DNA of 64,000 nt from JAIQFL01 sp035295745 (GCA_035295745.1 DATGIL010000083.1:1-64000), one strand, 5' to 3'; positions 40,421 through 49,895 are shown, counted from the first letter of the stretch. Made by a program: numbers and translations. Notes: generated from the sequence alone by a model not told the origin.

Positions 40421-42208
40421 TCAAGGTGTTGGTGCGTCCACGAACGTTCGGGCCTCGGCGCGGCCCATGCAGCGCTCCAGCAGCCCGGCGGGCGCCGTGC
40501 GCAGATCGGCGACGATGAGAGCATCGAGCACATCGGAGAAGCCGGGATCGAGATTGAACGCCAGGAGGCGGCCGCCGGCCTTCAGATACTGGCGCAGCAG
40601 CACCGGCACGCCTTTGGAGTCATCTTCGATATCGGCGATCGATAGCGAAACGTCCTCGAGCTCAGCGGCGACACTGGCGATGCGCCGGATGTTCGGGTCG
40701 CGCACAGAGGGATCGCGAAAGCGTTTGCGGGGGCGGACATAGCGCGCCAGTTCATGCGAGGCACGGGCGGAGAGGTAGTTGACGAGCAAGCCTCGGGATG
40801 CCGGCTGGTATCGGTTGCTGATGCTCACCGCGCCGAAGAGGACTGGCGCTTCGGGCCGCCGCTCCACCACACGCATGATGCCCTTCCAAAGCAGTAGCAG
40901 AGACGCAAAGTTTTTCTGATACTCGGGCATTACGAAGGATCGGCCCAACTCCACGGCTGGGCCGATGCGTTCGAAGAAGCTGTGGTGAAAGCGAAACAGA
41001 GTGCTGGTATACAGGCCGGAGATGCCGTGGCGTGGCAGCACGTCAGTGGTAACCGCGAGACGGTACGCACCCGCGAGGCGGCGGTCGGTCTTGTTCCAGA
41101 GGACCAGGTGCTGGTAGTAATTGTCGAAACGATCGAGATCGAGTTCGCGGCCCGTGCCTTCTCCGGCATTGCGAAACGCGATTTCACGGCAGCGTCCGAT
41201 CTCGTTGAGGATCGATGGAGTCGCGCCGGGCCCGGTGAGATAGACAACGAAATCGCGATTCGCGGCGATCTGGCAGTGGGCCGGGAGCGCCTCGATTTCG
41301 GCGGCATGCCGATCGGGACACCGCGCGGCGACGGTGGATCCACAAGCGGGAAGGCTGCTTCTCGTCTTGCTTTTCGGCCCGCCGCGGTGCGCCAGAAAGT
41401 ACGTGCGCGACCTCAGATAATCGGTGGTACGGCCGGGGTCGCGATAGCCCTCCAGGACGCTGTGCGGGATCGGCCTGCCGATTCGCAAGCGCACTGTCTT
41501 GCCACTGAGATTTTGCAACTGATGGACCAGCGAAAGCGTGCGTAGGGCGGGATGCAGGGTGCCGGCTAATTGAAACGGAACGCCGTTCGACCCCGCGAAA
41601 TACATCGGTACGACCGGACAATGGGCGTGCAACGCCAGGCGAGCCGCGGTGGTCTTCCACTCGGGGTCGGTGACGGCGCGTTCTTTCCAGTTCAGAGATG
41701 CGACCTCTCCGGCGGGAAATACGGCCAACAAGCCACCTTGTGCGAGCCATCCTCGGGCTTCGCGAAGCGGTGCATAGTTCTCCTCGCGCGCCCCGGGTGT
41801 TTCGAACGGATTCACCAGGATGAGGCTGGCGCGCAGCTCTTCGATCTCACCGAGCATCGAGTTCGCGACGATCCTGGCATCCTGCCGCACGCCGTCCATC
41901 GCGGCCAGCACCACAAGCCCTTCGACAATGCCAAAAGGATGATTGGATACGGTGAGGACGGCTCCGGAAGCGGGCACGCGCTGCAAGTCGGCATCGTTCA
42001 CCTCGAATCGAATGTCGAGGTGCGCCAGGAGGCTGTGTGCGAACTCCGCGCCATTCCGCGATTGCCGGGCCGCGTCCAGGCCCTGCAGCACACGGTCGGT
42101 GATCAGGAGGCGTTGCAGGGCCGGCTCGATCGGTTTCGCCCATTTTCGCAGCGCCGGGGGGAGGATCGGCGCTAACGAAAATGGTTCTCTTCGCGCAGAG
42201 GCTTGCAT
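40421..42208 (-). CDS. OlsF-like bifunctional acyltransferase (ornithine lipid synthesis)
   Basis: A 595-aa two-domain protein. The N-terminal PlsC-type acyltransferase (about 60-275) has VLTVSNHPFGIVEG (His90, Glu96) and LLAVFPAGEVASLNW. The C-terminal GNAT-like domain (about 320-560) resembles OlsB: REIAFRNAGEGTGRELDLDR, DNYYQHLVLWNKTDRRLAGA, YRLAV and ELGRSFVMPEYQ. In OlsF, the C-terminal domain acylates ornithine with 3-hydroxy fatty acid and the N-terminal one adds the second chain. The domain order and length fit. Product identity is family-based inference. It is immediately upstream of the glycolipid synthase gene on the same strand. Confidence 0.85.
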   Translation of the reverse strand: MQASARREPFSLAPILPPALRKWAKPIEPALQRLLITDRVLQGLDAARQSRNGAEFAHSLLAHLDIRFEVNDADLQRVPASGAVLTVSNHPFGIVEGLVVLAAMDGVRQDARIVANSMLGEIEELRASLILVNPFETPGAREENYAPLREARGWLAQGGLLAVFPAGEVASLNWKERAVTDPEWKTTAARLALHAHCPVVPMYFAGSNGVPFQLAGTLHPALRTLSLVHQLQNLSGKTVRLRIGRPIPHSVLEGYRDPGRTTDYLRSRTYFLAHRGGPKSKTRSSLPACGSTVAARCPDRHAAEIEALPAHCQIAANRDFVVYLTGPGATPSILNEIGRCREIAFRNAGEGTGRELDLDRFDNYYQHLVLWNKTDRRLAGAYRLAVTTDVLPRHGISGLYTSTLFRFHHSFFERIGPAVELGRSFVMPEYQKNFASLLLLWKGIMRVVERRPEAPVLFGAVSISNRYQPASRGLLVNYLSARASHELARYVRPRKRFRDPSVRDPNIRRIASVAAELEDVSLSIADIEDDSKGVPVLLRQYLKAGGRLLAFNLDPGFSDVLDALIVADLRTAPAGLLERCMGRAEARTFVDAPTP

Positions 42209-42299
42209 GCACGAAGACTCGCACCTGGTCGATTACGCCAGAGTGACGCGAAGGTAAAAAGTCCGCAGCGTGGGCGGCATAGATTGAAGCGCACCGGAC

Positions 42300-45200
42300 C
42301 TACTGAAACGCAAGTGTCACAGTATTCGCGGCGATGCCATCCACCAACAGGTTCACGTTCACCGTTCCAGCCCCCCGCAGCGTTGCCGGAAGCACCAGAT
42401 TGACCTGGTCGAGGCCGGCGAATGAGGTTTGCGCACCCGCGAATACAACCCCTACCGGCTTGCCGCCGATGGTGCAACTGGGCATGGCCGAGTAGTGGCG
42501 AATGCCGGTCCCGTAGAGCAGGAGATAGACCGTATCCGTGGAACTGCCCAAATCGATCGGCGTGGGCACCCAGGTGTTTTGGTGAGTGTCGAACACGGCC
42601 ACGTTTTGCGGAAGGTCCTGGGTGCCGTCGGCGTGGACGCGAATCGATTGCGCGGCGGCGACGCCCTGGCCGGTGGCGTTGGCGGTGAACAGACCTGGAG
42701 CGACCGGCACAATGAGCATCGGGGTCGAGACGGGTGCGCGGCCGCTGTTGCTCACGATCAAGGTGCTGGGTCCAGTGGCCACTTTCGAGGGGACGAGAAT
42801 GCTGGCTTGTGCGGGAGACACATAGAAGATCTGGGCGGGGAACGTGGTGTTGGTGCTATCGGTCACGTTCACTGTGGTTCCCGAAAGCGTGTCCGCCGGC
42901 GGGGACGCGAAGTTGGTGGCCGACCCGAGGTTGGAGCCGAACAGAGTTACGATCTCATCGGCCGCAACACTGAGCGTCGAGTACGATGCCGAATTGGTCA
43001 CGGCAAGTTGCGAAAGGGGGCCGGAGGTGCTGCCCTGGAAGTTCGCGTCTCCCGAATAGACGGCGATGATCGGATCGTTGGTCGCGGGGAGCGCTGTGGT
43101 CGCGCTGCCCACCGCCAACGCGGCCGTAACCAGGACGGAGTTGGTTGTGGAATCCACGATCTTGACGCTCCCTGTGGGCACTCCACCGCCCGGCGCGAGG
43201 GCAGCCACCGTGGCCGTAATCGTGGCGGCCCCGGCTCCGGTGGTTAACACGGTCGTCGTCTGCGCCTTGGATACCGTCTGCGAAACCGGCGACGAGATGA
43301 CGGCGCCCCAGGTGGTATCGCCGGCGCACGCCGCGGTAATCGAATGGGAGCCGGCGGCGAGGTTCGAAAGCGTGAGGGTAGCGGCCCCCGTCGAGAGGGA
43401 GGCTGTCCCCAGCGTGGATGTGCCGTCAGAGAAGAGTACCGGCGTGCTGGGGGCGGTGGCGCCTGCCGGGGCCGTCCATTGTGCCGTGAGCGTCACCGGC
43501 TGGCCGAAGACTGACACCGCGGGGGTCGCGATTACGGACAGGCTCGCCGAAGCCCCACTCACCGTCTGCGAGAGCGAGGCGGAAGCGGGTGGGTAGTTGC
43601 CATCGCCCGCGTAGTTCGCCACGATATTGTGATTTCCGATTCCGAGCGAGGAGGTGCGGAACATAGCAACTCCGGCCGCCAGCGTGACTGTCGTCAAACT
43701 GTTCCCGTCCGCCAACAATTGGACCGAGCCGGTGGGGGTGCCACCGGAATCGCTCGAGGCGTAAACGGTGAAGGTGACCGCCTGGCCTGAAGTGGACGGG
43801 TTGAGATTGCTCGCTACTGTGATTTGCGCCTTCGCCGCAGTGACAGGGATTGCCGGCGAAAGACTACTCGCAAAATTACTATCGCCGAGATAGGCGGCCG
43901 TAACGCTTCCCGTCTGCCCAGTGCGCGGAAATGTCGCGATGAAGTTGTTTCCTTGTGGTAGTAGCGGGGTGGTTCCGAGAATCGCCGTGCCGTTCAGGAA
44001 TTGCACCTGTCCCGTCGGCGTCCCGAAACCCGGCACCGAGACAGTCGCGGTGAAGGGACCGCTGGCGGGCGTGGTCAGCACGGTCGTTGTGGGGGCTTTC
44101 AGCACTGTGATGGTCACCGGCGGCGCGGCTCCCGGCGAGTAATTTGAATCGCCCCCATAGGCCGCCCCAATGCTATGCGTGCCGACCGAAATTGGCACCG
44201 ATGTTGCAGAGGGCACAGTCAAAGAAGCTTGGCCTGACGAGTTCAACGCGCCGGTGCCTAACACCGAAGTCCCATCGGAAAAGGTCACGGATCCGCTCGG
44301 AGTCGTGCCGCCGGCTGAAGCCAGTGCGGATGCCGTGATCGTAACCGCAGTACCGAAATACGGCGCGTTGGGAATCGCGTTCAACGAGATCAGGGACGCC
44401 GGTTTGGCTGTCTGTCCGACGGTCAGTGGCAATGTCCCGGTTGCGGGACCAGCATTCATGTCGCCTGAGTAAACTGCCGTAATCGTAAAGCTTCCGGCCA
44501 GCGGAAAGCTGGCAGTGCAGGTGGCGGTACCGCTCTGGACGGGGATCGAGGTACACCCGGCGATTGCGTTCGGTCCATTGTTGAAGGACACGGCGCCGCT
44601 GGCGGCTGGAGAAATCGCCGCGGAAAAGGTCGTGTTCTGGCTGACGGCAGGGGCGCTTGGGCTGGCCGCGATGCTGAGCGTGGTCGCAGCCTTGCCCACT
44701 GCGAGTGCGAGCACCGGCGCGGTGGCTGACGCGTAGTTAGCATCGCCCGCATAGACCGCGGTAAGGTTGTGTGTTCCCGCGTTGAACGGTGCAATCGAGC
44801 CGGAAGGAACTGCCAGAATCGCGTGTCCATCGGTGCCGAGCGAGACCGTGCCAAGCGAGTTCACGCCATCCGAGAAGGTGACGGTCCCGGTGGGATTGGG
44901 AACTCCTGCCGAGCCCAATACGAGCATGCCAAGTGTCACCGCGGTTCCGTAAGCGGGAGCCGTTGGCGAGGCGGCCAAGTAGGCTCCGGGATTGCATTTG
45001 GTCACGGTCAACTGCAGGGAGCCGGTTCCTGGCGTGAGATTGGTATCCCCACTGTATGAGGCGTTGATGGTCACGGTCCCGACCTGAATGAAGGTGGTAT
45101 TGCAAACCGCCGCGCCGTTCTGAACCGGCAGCCCGAGACAGCCGGCGATCGGGGTCGAGGAGTTGGTGAAGTCCACCGTGCCACCGGCGGCGGGGGTCGA

Positions 45201-46850
45201 GAGTGATGCCGTAATTTTTACGGGTTGGGCGAGTTGAGCGGGCGTGGCTGTCAGGTTCACGACGGTAACCGGCTTGGATACGGTCACGGTCAGGTTGGGC
45301 GCTGACGACGGGGAGTAGTTCGTATCGCCGCTGTACGCCGCCCCGATGCTGTGATTTCCAGTAGCAAAGGCCGGGACGGAAGTGGAAGGGATCGCCAGAG
45401 TGGCGTGCCCGTCGCTCGACACCGGCACGCTTCCCAAGGTCGTGGTTCCGTCGGAAAAGGTGACCGTTCCGGTGGGTGTCGGCGCGCCTGGCGCACTCGA
45501 AACGAGTGCGGTGAGGGTGACTGTCGCGCCGGCCGGCGCCGCCGTGGACGAGGCCGTCAAGCTCACGGAGGCGGTGCCTTTCGCCACGGTCAACTGCATC
45601 GAGCCTTTGCTGGACGACGTGTTCGCGTCTCCCGAATAGCCGACGTTAATGGTGATGGTGCCGGCTTGCGCAAAGTTCGTACTGCAGACGGCGGTTCCGC
45701 TCTGCACGGCGACACCGGTACAACCCGAAATCGCAGCGGTCCCGTTCGTAAAGTCGACAGTTCCGGTGGGCGATGCAGCGGACGTGCCGGAGACTGCCAC
45801 GGTCGCAGTCAGCTTCACGGTCTGCGCAATTTGCGCCGGCGTGGAAGTCACGGTAATGGTGCTCGCGGCTTTGCCGGTCATGACCACCGTGACGGATGAG
45901 GCCGTCCCCTGAAGGTAGTACGAGTCGCCGTTGTAGACTGCGTTGATGATGTGGGTGCCTGCCGAGAATGGGGCCAGCGTTCCCGACGGCACGACCAGGC
46001 TGGCCTTTCCGTCAGGCCCCAACGGGAGCGTTGCAAGCGCCGGAGGACCGTCTGAGAGGGTCACGGTTCCGGTGGGGCTGGGCACGCCATTGGCGCCGAG
46101 CACGAGGACTCCCAATGTCACCGGCCCGCCATTCGCGGGGGCAATGTTGTCGGCTGCCAGATAGACGCCTGGCGTACACTTCGCCACCGTAACCTGCAAC
46201 GAGCCGCCACTCGGACTGGTATTGGCGTCGCCATTGTAAATCGTTCCGATGGTCAAGGTGCCGGTTTGGACGAAGGTCGTGTTGCAGATGGCGACCCCGT
46301 TTTGCACGGGTATTCCCGTGCAGGCGGCAATCGGGTTGGTGCCGAGGGCGAAATCGACAGTTCCTCCCGGCACGGCCCCGCCTGGACTCTTCACGGTCAC
46401 GGCGGCGCGAATCGCCACCGGCTGCGCGATCTGGGGAGGATTGGACGCCATATCGATCGAAGTGGCAGCTTTGCTGATGCTCTGGGTGAGTACGCTTGAC
46501 GTGGAGGACTGGTAGTTCGCATCGCCGCCATACGCTGCGAAGATCGAGTGCGTGCCTGCCAACGGGTGCAGCACGAGAGAGGCGGTAAGCGAGGAGTTGA
46601 CCTGGACGGGAGCGGCCGTGACGCCATCCACGGTGAAAATGACAGTGCCCGATGGTGTGCCGCTGGCTGCGGCAACGGTCGCCACGTAGGTGATGGCCTG
46701 GCCCGCATAATAAGGCGCGGCGGCAGGGGAGGACACCAGCGAGGTAGTGGTCGGGAGAAGACTGGAAGCGCCCGCCGGAAGCGCGAATGCCAGTACGCTG
46801 AAGGCCACGTGTGCTGCGAAAGGCCTCTTCCCGGAAAAGGAGTATGCCAT
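42300..46850 (-). CDS. Giant secreted Ig-like repeat protein with Solibacter C-terminal domain
   Basis: A 1516-aa exported protein with signal peptide (FSVLAFALPAGASS). About 13 bacterial Ig-like (Big_3-type) modules of 85-100 aa follow; each has a YxGDxNY-like strand (AAYGGDANYQSS, VYNGDSYYLQG, AYSGDTNYSPSS, VYAGDANYASAT and others). The last 230 residues carry the 'Solibacter' C-terminal domain (TIGR03437-like): SLAADEIVTLFGSNL-type start, TTFPAQIFYVSPAQASILVP and LYGTGIRHYSAMP. Such proteins are thought to be surface or matrix adhesins; no ligand is known. The DNA is strongly repetitive at the codon level, so assembly or length polymorphism is possible. Confidence 0.92.
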   Translation of the reverse strand: MAYSFSGKRPFAAHVAFSVLAFALPAGASSLLPTTTSLVSSPAAAPYYAGQAITYVATVAAASGTPSGTVIFTVDGVTAAPVQVNSSLTASLVLHPLAGTHSIFAAYGGDANYQSSTSSVLTQSISKAATSIDMASNPPQIAQPVAIRAAVTVKSPGGAVPGGTVDFALGTNPIAACTGIPVQNGVAICNTTFVQTGTLTIGTIYNGDANTSPSGGSLQVTVAKCTPGVYLAADNIAPANGGPVTLGVLVLGANGVPSPTGTVTLSDGPPALATLPLGPDGKASLVVPSGTLAPFSAGTHIINAVYNGDSYYLQGTASSVTVVMTGKAASTITVTSTPAQIAQTVKLTATVAVSGTSAASPTGTVDFTNGTAAISGCTGVAVQSGTAVCSTNFAQAGTITINVGYSGDANTSSSKGSMQLTVAKGTASVSLTASSTAAPAGATVTLTALVSSAPGAPTPTGTVTFSDGTTTLGSVPVSSDGHATLAIPSTSVPAFATGNHSIGAAYSGDTNYSPSSAPNLTVTVSKPVTVVNLTATPAQLAQPVKITASLSTPAAGGTVDFTNSSTPIAGCLGLPVQNGAAVCNTTFIQVGTVTINASYSGDTNLTPGTGSLQLTVTKCNPGAYLAASPTAPAYGTAVTLGMLVLGSAGVPNPTGTVTFSDGVNSLGTVSLGTDGHAILAVPSGSIAPFNAGTHNLTAVYAGDANYASATAPVLALAVGKAATTLSIAASPSAPAVSQNTTFSAAISPAASGAVSFNNGPNAIAGCTSIPVQSGTATCTASFPLAGSFTITAVYSGDMNAGPATGTLPLTVGQTAKPASLISLNAIPNAPYFGTAVTITASALASAGGTTPSGSVTFSDGTSVLGTGALNSSGQASLTVPSATSVPISVGTHSIGAAYGGDSNYSPGAAPPVTITVLKAPTTTVLTTPASGPFTATVSVPGFGTPTGQVQFLNGTAILGTTPLLPQGNNFIATFPRTGQTGSVTAAYLGDSNFASSLSPAIPVTAAKAQITVASNLNPSTSGQAVTFTVYASSDSGGTPTGSVQLLADGNSLTTVTLAAGVAMFRTSSLGIGNHNIVANYAGDGNYPPASASLSQTVSGASASLSVIATPAVSVFGQPVTLTAQWTAPAGATAPSTPVLFSDGTSTLGTASLSTGAATLTLSNLAAGSHSITAACAGDTTWGAVISSPVSQTVSKAQTTTVLTTGAGAATITATVAALAPGGGVPTGSVKIVDSTTNSVLVTAALAVGSATTALPATNDPIIAVYSGDANFQGSTSGPLSQLAVTNSASYSTLSVAADEIVTLFGSNLGSATNFASPPADTLSGTTVNVTDSTNTTFPAQIFYVSPAQASILVPSKVATGPSTLIVSNSGRAPVSTPMLIVPVAPGLFTANATGQGVAAAQSIRVHADGTQDLPQNVAVFDTHQNTWVPTPIDLGSSTDTVYLLLYGTGIRHYSAMPSCTIGGKPVGVVFAGAQTSFAGLDQVNLVLPATLRGAGTVNVNLLVDGIAANTVTLAFQ

Positions 46851-47120
46851 CCCTTATTCGTGATTTGGGGAGGCGATTTTTCTCAGAGATTTTGCGGGTA
46901 GTGCACGGGTGCCTTCGGGCCAATTCCGTCGGTGTCCGACGGAAATTGTCTGTAAGTGATTGAAAGTGCAAGGGTGCACCCGTCTGACTCCGACGGGTAG
47001 CTCCTTCAGGGGTGACGAACTCAGATTGGGCAAGTCACCCGCGGGCAATCTGAGATGATCGCTTTCGGAGAGGCGCGAAACCGCGACTTCGTTCGTCGAT
47101 AGGCCCCGTATTCAGGCAAA

Positions 47121-47198
47121 GAACGCTCCCTCACGGTCGCGGCTCGTTGCCTACGTTCGCATACGTGCGCTTGCGAGCCGCGCGCGTGAGCAAGCGAT
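47121..47198 (-). repeat. Dispersed MITE/REP-like element, copy 5a
   Basis: A reverse-oriented copy: GAACGCTCCCTCACGGTCGC at the left, GCGCGCGTGAGCAAGCGATC at the right, centre TACGTTCGCATACGTGCGCT. Its left terminus GAACGCTCCCTCACGG shows the 26-bp inverted-repeat relation to GAACGCTTGCTTACGC most clearly. Confidence 0.88.
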
Positions 47199-47217
47199 CA
47201 CTAATCAAGAAGGCGGC

Positions 47218-47296
47218 GACGCTCCCTCACGGTCGCGGCTCGTTGCCTACGTTCGCGATGCGTGCGCTTGCGAGCCGCGCGCGTGAGCAAGCGATC
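47218..47296 (-). repeat. Dispersed MITE/REP-like element, copy 5b
   Basis: A second copy 97 bp downstream in the same orientation, nearly identical to copy 5a, with CGATGCG for CATACG in the centre. The pair may reflect a recent tandem duplication. Confidence 0.88.
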
Positions 47297-47341
47297 TGGC
47301 GAAACGCCGGCGGGCTTCTGAAAACCCTAAGAGATACTAAA

Positions 47342-48274
47342 CTAGCGGCCCGGGTTCTCGGGCAAGGATTGCGATGCGCGTGCGACCCGCGCGTCCATCT
47401 CATCGAGCGAGCGCGGCCAATCTTCACGCAGCAGCCGGGAAAGGGCACGATCGGCCAGGAGCTTGCCACCTGTCTGACAGGACGGGCAGTAGTTCGTTTC
47501 GTTGGAGGCGTAACGAATCCGCTGTACTTTGGTACCGCATTGCGGACACGGTTGACCGTAGCGGCCGTGGACTGCCATGCCTTCGCGGAACGCCGTCACC
47601 TTCTCCGGAAAGGATCCACGGGCCTCGGCGCGCAAACGATCGGCCCATTCCGTCAGAGTCTCGCGTGTGGCATGGAATAGCCTGGTGATTTCGGCATCGC
47701 TCAGCTTCATCGTCATGGCGATCGGCGACAGGCGGGCGCGATGCAGGATCTCATCGGAGTAGGCATTGCCGATGCCGCTGAAGAGGTGGGGATCGGTGAG
47801 GGACCGTTTCAACGTGTGATTGGCAGACCGCAGGGCGGCGGCGAAAGCTTCCGGCGGTGTTTCGAGGACCTCGATACCACCCGCATCCAAGGCGAGCAAT
47901 CCGGCCTCTCCGGATGCCATGTGGATCGCCGCGCGATGTTGCGTTCCGGCTTCGGTAAAGGTCAGCAGACCGGAATCAAACTCGAATACTGCAAGCACGT
48001 TCCGGGAGGCGGTCTTGGCGGAGAGCGGGCGCCAGTGGAGCCGGCCGGCAATCATCAGGTGGATGGCCAGCCAGATGTCGTCTTCGAATCCGATGGCAAT
48101 CCGCTTGCCGACGCGGCGCACTTCGCGGACGGTCTTGCCGTATGCCGACTCGACAGGCGGTGCGGTCGAGCGGAGCAGAAATGGCCCGCGGATGGAGATG
48201 CGGCGCAGCTTCTGGCCGATGATTCGCTCGCGCAAGGCCTCGACGTAGACGACTACATCCGGAAGTTCCGGCAT
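47342..48274 (-). CDS. Formamidopyrimidine/endonuclease VIII-type DNA glycosylase (Fpg/Nei)
   Basis: A 310-aa protein. The N-terminal MPELPDVVVY has the catalytic Pro2-Glu3 pair; GTQHRAAIH and LFSGIGNAYSDEILHRARLS belong to the H2TH region. The C-terminal zinc finger is CPQCGTKVQRIRYASNETNY followed by CPSC. It removes oxidised bases and nicks the strand in base-excision repair. PELPD in place of PELPE separates it from typical MutM, as does the C-terminal 40-residue extension, so the substrate (8-oxoG or pyrimidine) is not assigned. Confidence 0.93.
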   Translation of the reverse strand: MPELPDVVVYVEALRERIIGQKLRRISIRGPFLLRSTAPPVESAYGKTVREVRRVGKRIAIGFEDDIWLAIHLMIAGRLHWRPLSAKTASRNVLAVFEFDSGLLTFTEAGTQHRAAIHMASGEAGLLALDAGGIEVLETPPEAFAAALRSANHTLKRSLTDPHLFSGIGNAYSDEILHRARLSPIAMTMKLSDAEITRLFHATRETLTEWADRLRAEARGSFPEKVTAFREGMAVHGRYGQPCPQCGTKVQRIRYASNETNYCPSCQTGGKLLADRALSRLLREDWPRSLDEMDARVARASQSLPENPGR

Positions 48275-48664
48275 ACGTTCGAACGTACCACGGCTTCAAG
48301 GGGGCGTAACGCGGCGGGGAGGGGAGGGCTTTCACCGCGGAGGCGCGAAGGCGCGGAGGAAGCGCGGAGAAGAAGGAAAACGAGAGTACGTTTTCGGCGG
48401 TACGCAGGACCGGACAAAGTTCCAGGGTCGAGGCGCTGCGATTCCACCGCAATCTCGATGGCCAGGCTGTTCAGGTTACAGGCCGCAGCGGAATGTGCGG
48501 CCCACGCCTGGTCGCGGAAGCTTTGCGAGCGCAGGTCCGCCACATGGGAGCATTCCTGAGCTGGCGGCCCGCGCCGTCCACAAGACCACCAGTCGAGCCA
48601 CGAAAGTCGCAAAATTCGTCAAGCCTCGCCTCCGGATATGGTTTACAGTTGGGCTGGTAGCAGT
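48275..48664. other. Interval with GC-rich direct repeats before the MGMT-like gene
   Basis: Around 48330-48385, GCGGAGGCGCGAAGGCGCGG and AGGAAGCGCGGAGAAGAAGG form an imperfect 10-12 bp periodic stretch like that at 17280-17400; such sequences are common between genes in soil Acidobacteria. The remainder is open in several frames with no ribosome-binding site or homology. No gene is called. Confidence 0.4.
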
Positions 48665-49123
48665 ATGCACAAGCGAAAGAGCTGGCGGGAGAAGATGGAC
48701 AATCCGAACCTCCCGAAACTGGTGCCGGTGATGCCCCAGATGCAAAAGCGCTACGGCAACGGGATGATGGTCCTGCCGAGTCCCAAAGAGGTGGACGCTT
48801 TCATGCGCACGGTTCCTGAGGGCAGCGTGACCACGATCTCTCAAATTCGCGGGTATTTCGCCGAAAAGTACATGGTCGAGACGGCGTGCCCGCTGGTGAC
48901 CGGAATCTTCGTACGGATCGCGGCCGAAGCTGCCGAAGAAGATGCCCGGGAGGGCAGTTCCGAGATTACTCCGTATTGGCGCGTGGTACGGGCTGACGGC
49001 TCGTTGAATCCCAAGTTTCCGGGCGGGGCGGAACGGCAGGCGCGGAGGCTTCGCGAGGAGGGCCACCGAATTGTACGCGGTGCGGGGAAAAGGCCGCCTC
49101 GCGTGGCGATGAATTCTTGTTAA
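48665..49123 (+). CDS. MGMT-fold (alkyltransferase-like) protein
   Basis: A 152-aa protein. It begins HKRKSWREKMDNP, as in a known group of short MGMT-fold proteins, and carries VPEGSVTTISQIRGYFAEKY, CPLVTGIFVRIAAEAAEED and ITPYWRVVRADGSLNPKFPG. At the MGMT active site PCHRV the sequence is PYWRV, so the acceptor Cys is absent and suicidal alkyl transfer is impossible. Such proteins may bind damaged DNA and recruit repair factors. It sits behind the Fpg/Nei gene but on the opposite strand. The start codon follows homology; an upstream ATG at 48638 is possible. Confidence 0.8.
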   Translation: MHKRKSWREKMDNPNLPKLVPVMPQMQKRYGNGMMVLPSPKEVDAFMRTVPEGSVTTISQIRGYFAEKYMVETACPLVTGIFVRIAAEAAEEDAREGSSEITPYWRVVRADGSLNPKFPGGAERQARRLREEGHRIVRGAGKRPPRVAMNSC

Positions 49124-49135
49124 AGTACGATTGTC

Positions 49136-49894
49136 TTGCAAAAACGTCAGATTGCAGCGCTACTTTGGTTCTGTCTGCTGTGCTCCTGCTCCCGCCCGCC
49201 GCGATCGCACGAACTCGCCATTGCCGCGGCGGCCGACCTCAACTTCGCGCTGGAAGAGGTGTCCAGCGAGTTTGCAAAGTCCCATCCCACGACAACGCTG
49301 CGGATCGCCTACGGTTCCTCGGGCAATTTTTATGCGCAGCTTCGCAGCCACGCCCCGTTCGATCTGTTTGTTTCGGCTGACGTCGAGTATCCGCGGAAAC
49401 TGGCCACGGAAGGACTGGCGATTGCGGACTCGGTGTTCGTCTACGGCGTAGGGCGGATTGTGGTTTGGGTGCCTGCCCAATCGACTCTCGATCCGGCTAC
49501 CGCGATGCAGTCCGCGGCGCTGCATCACCTGGCGATCGCCAATCCGCAACACGCGCCATACGGACACGCGGCGGAACTCGCCATGCGGTCGATGGGCGTC
49601 TATGATAGCGTCGAAGGGAAGTTGGTATTGGGAGAGAATATCGCGCAGACGCTACAGTTCGTTCAGAGTGGAGCGGCCGACGCCGGGATCGTGGCGCTCT
49701 CGCTGGCGATTGCGCCGGCGGTGCGCAGCCAGGGCCGCTACTGGGAGATTCCGCTGAATGCGTATCCGAAAATGGAGCAGGGCGGCGTGATCGTCAAGGA
49801 CTCGCCGGAAGCGCGCGAGTTCCGCTCCTGGCTGCTGGCGCCCGAAGGCCGCGCGATCCTCAAACGGTACGGCTTCTACATGCCCGGCGAATGA
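49136..49894 (+). CDS. modA: Molybdate ABC transporter, periplasmic binding protein
   Basis: A 252-aa lipoprotein-like protein. Signal with LLCSC lipobox; then ELAIAAAADLNFALEEVSSE and LRIAYGSSGNFYAQL, the ModA oxyanion-binding loop; FDLFVSADVEYPRKLATEGL and GYGVGRIVVW-type strands; IANPQHAPYGHAAELA; GENIAQTLQFVQSGAADAGI. It captures molybdate or tungstate outside the membrane. The start is TTG (49136). modB follows after one base and modC overlaps modB, so the three form one operon. Molybdate feeds molybdopterin enzymes; none is in this window. No Mo-riboswitch or ModE site was recognised upstream. Confidence 0.93.
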   Translation: MQKRQIAALLWFCLLCSCSRPPRSHELAIAAAADLNFALEEVSSEFAKSHPTTTLRIAYGSSGNFYAQLRSHAPFDLFVSADVEYPRKLATEGLAIADSVFVYGVGRIVVWVPAQSTLDPATAMQSAALHHLAIANPQHAPYGHAAELAMRSMGVYDSVEGKLVLGENIAQTLQFVQSGAADAGIVALSLAIAPAVRSQGRYWEIPLNAYPKMEQGGVIVKDSPEAREFRSWLLAPEGRAILKRYGFYMPGE

Positions 49895-49895
49895 C

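Larger units (their letters stand above)
46851..47341. other. Gene-free interval with two copies of the dispersed element
   Basis: Nearly 500 bases between the Ig-repeat gene start and the convergent end of the Fpg/Nei gene. The proximal 250 bp should hold the promoter of the Ig-repeat gene, but no box stands out. The distal part is occupied by two tandem element copies, listed below. Confidence 0.5.

Noticed and set aside
43066..46971. Several 80-270 codon frames inside the Ig-repeat gene
   Set aside because: They follow the repeat period of the real gene in other frames and have no start signals.
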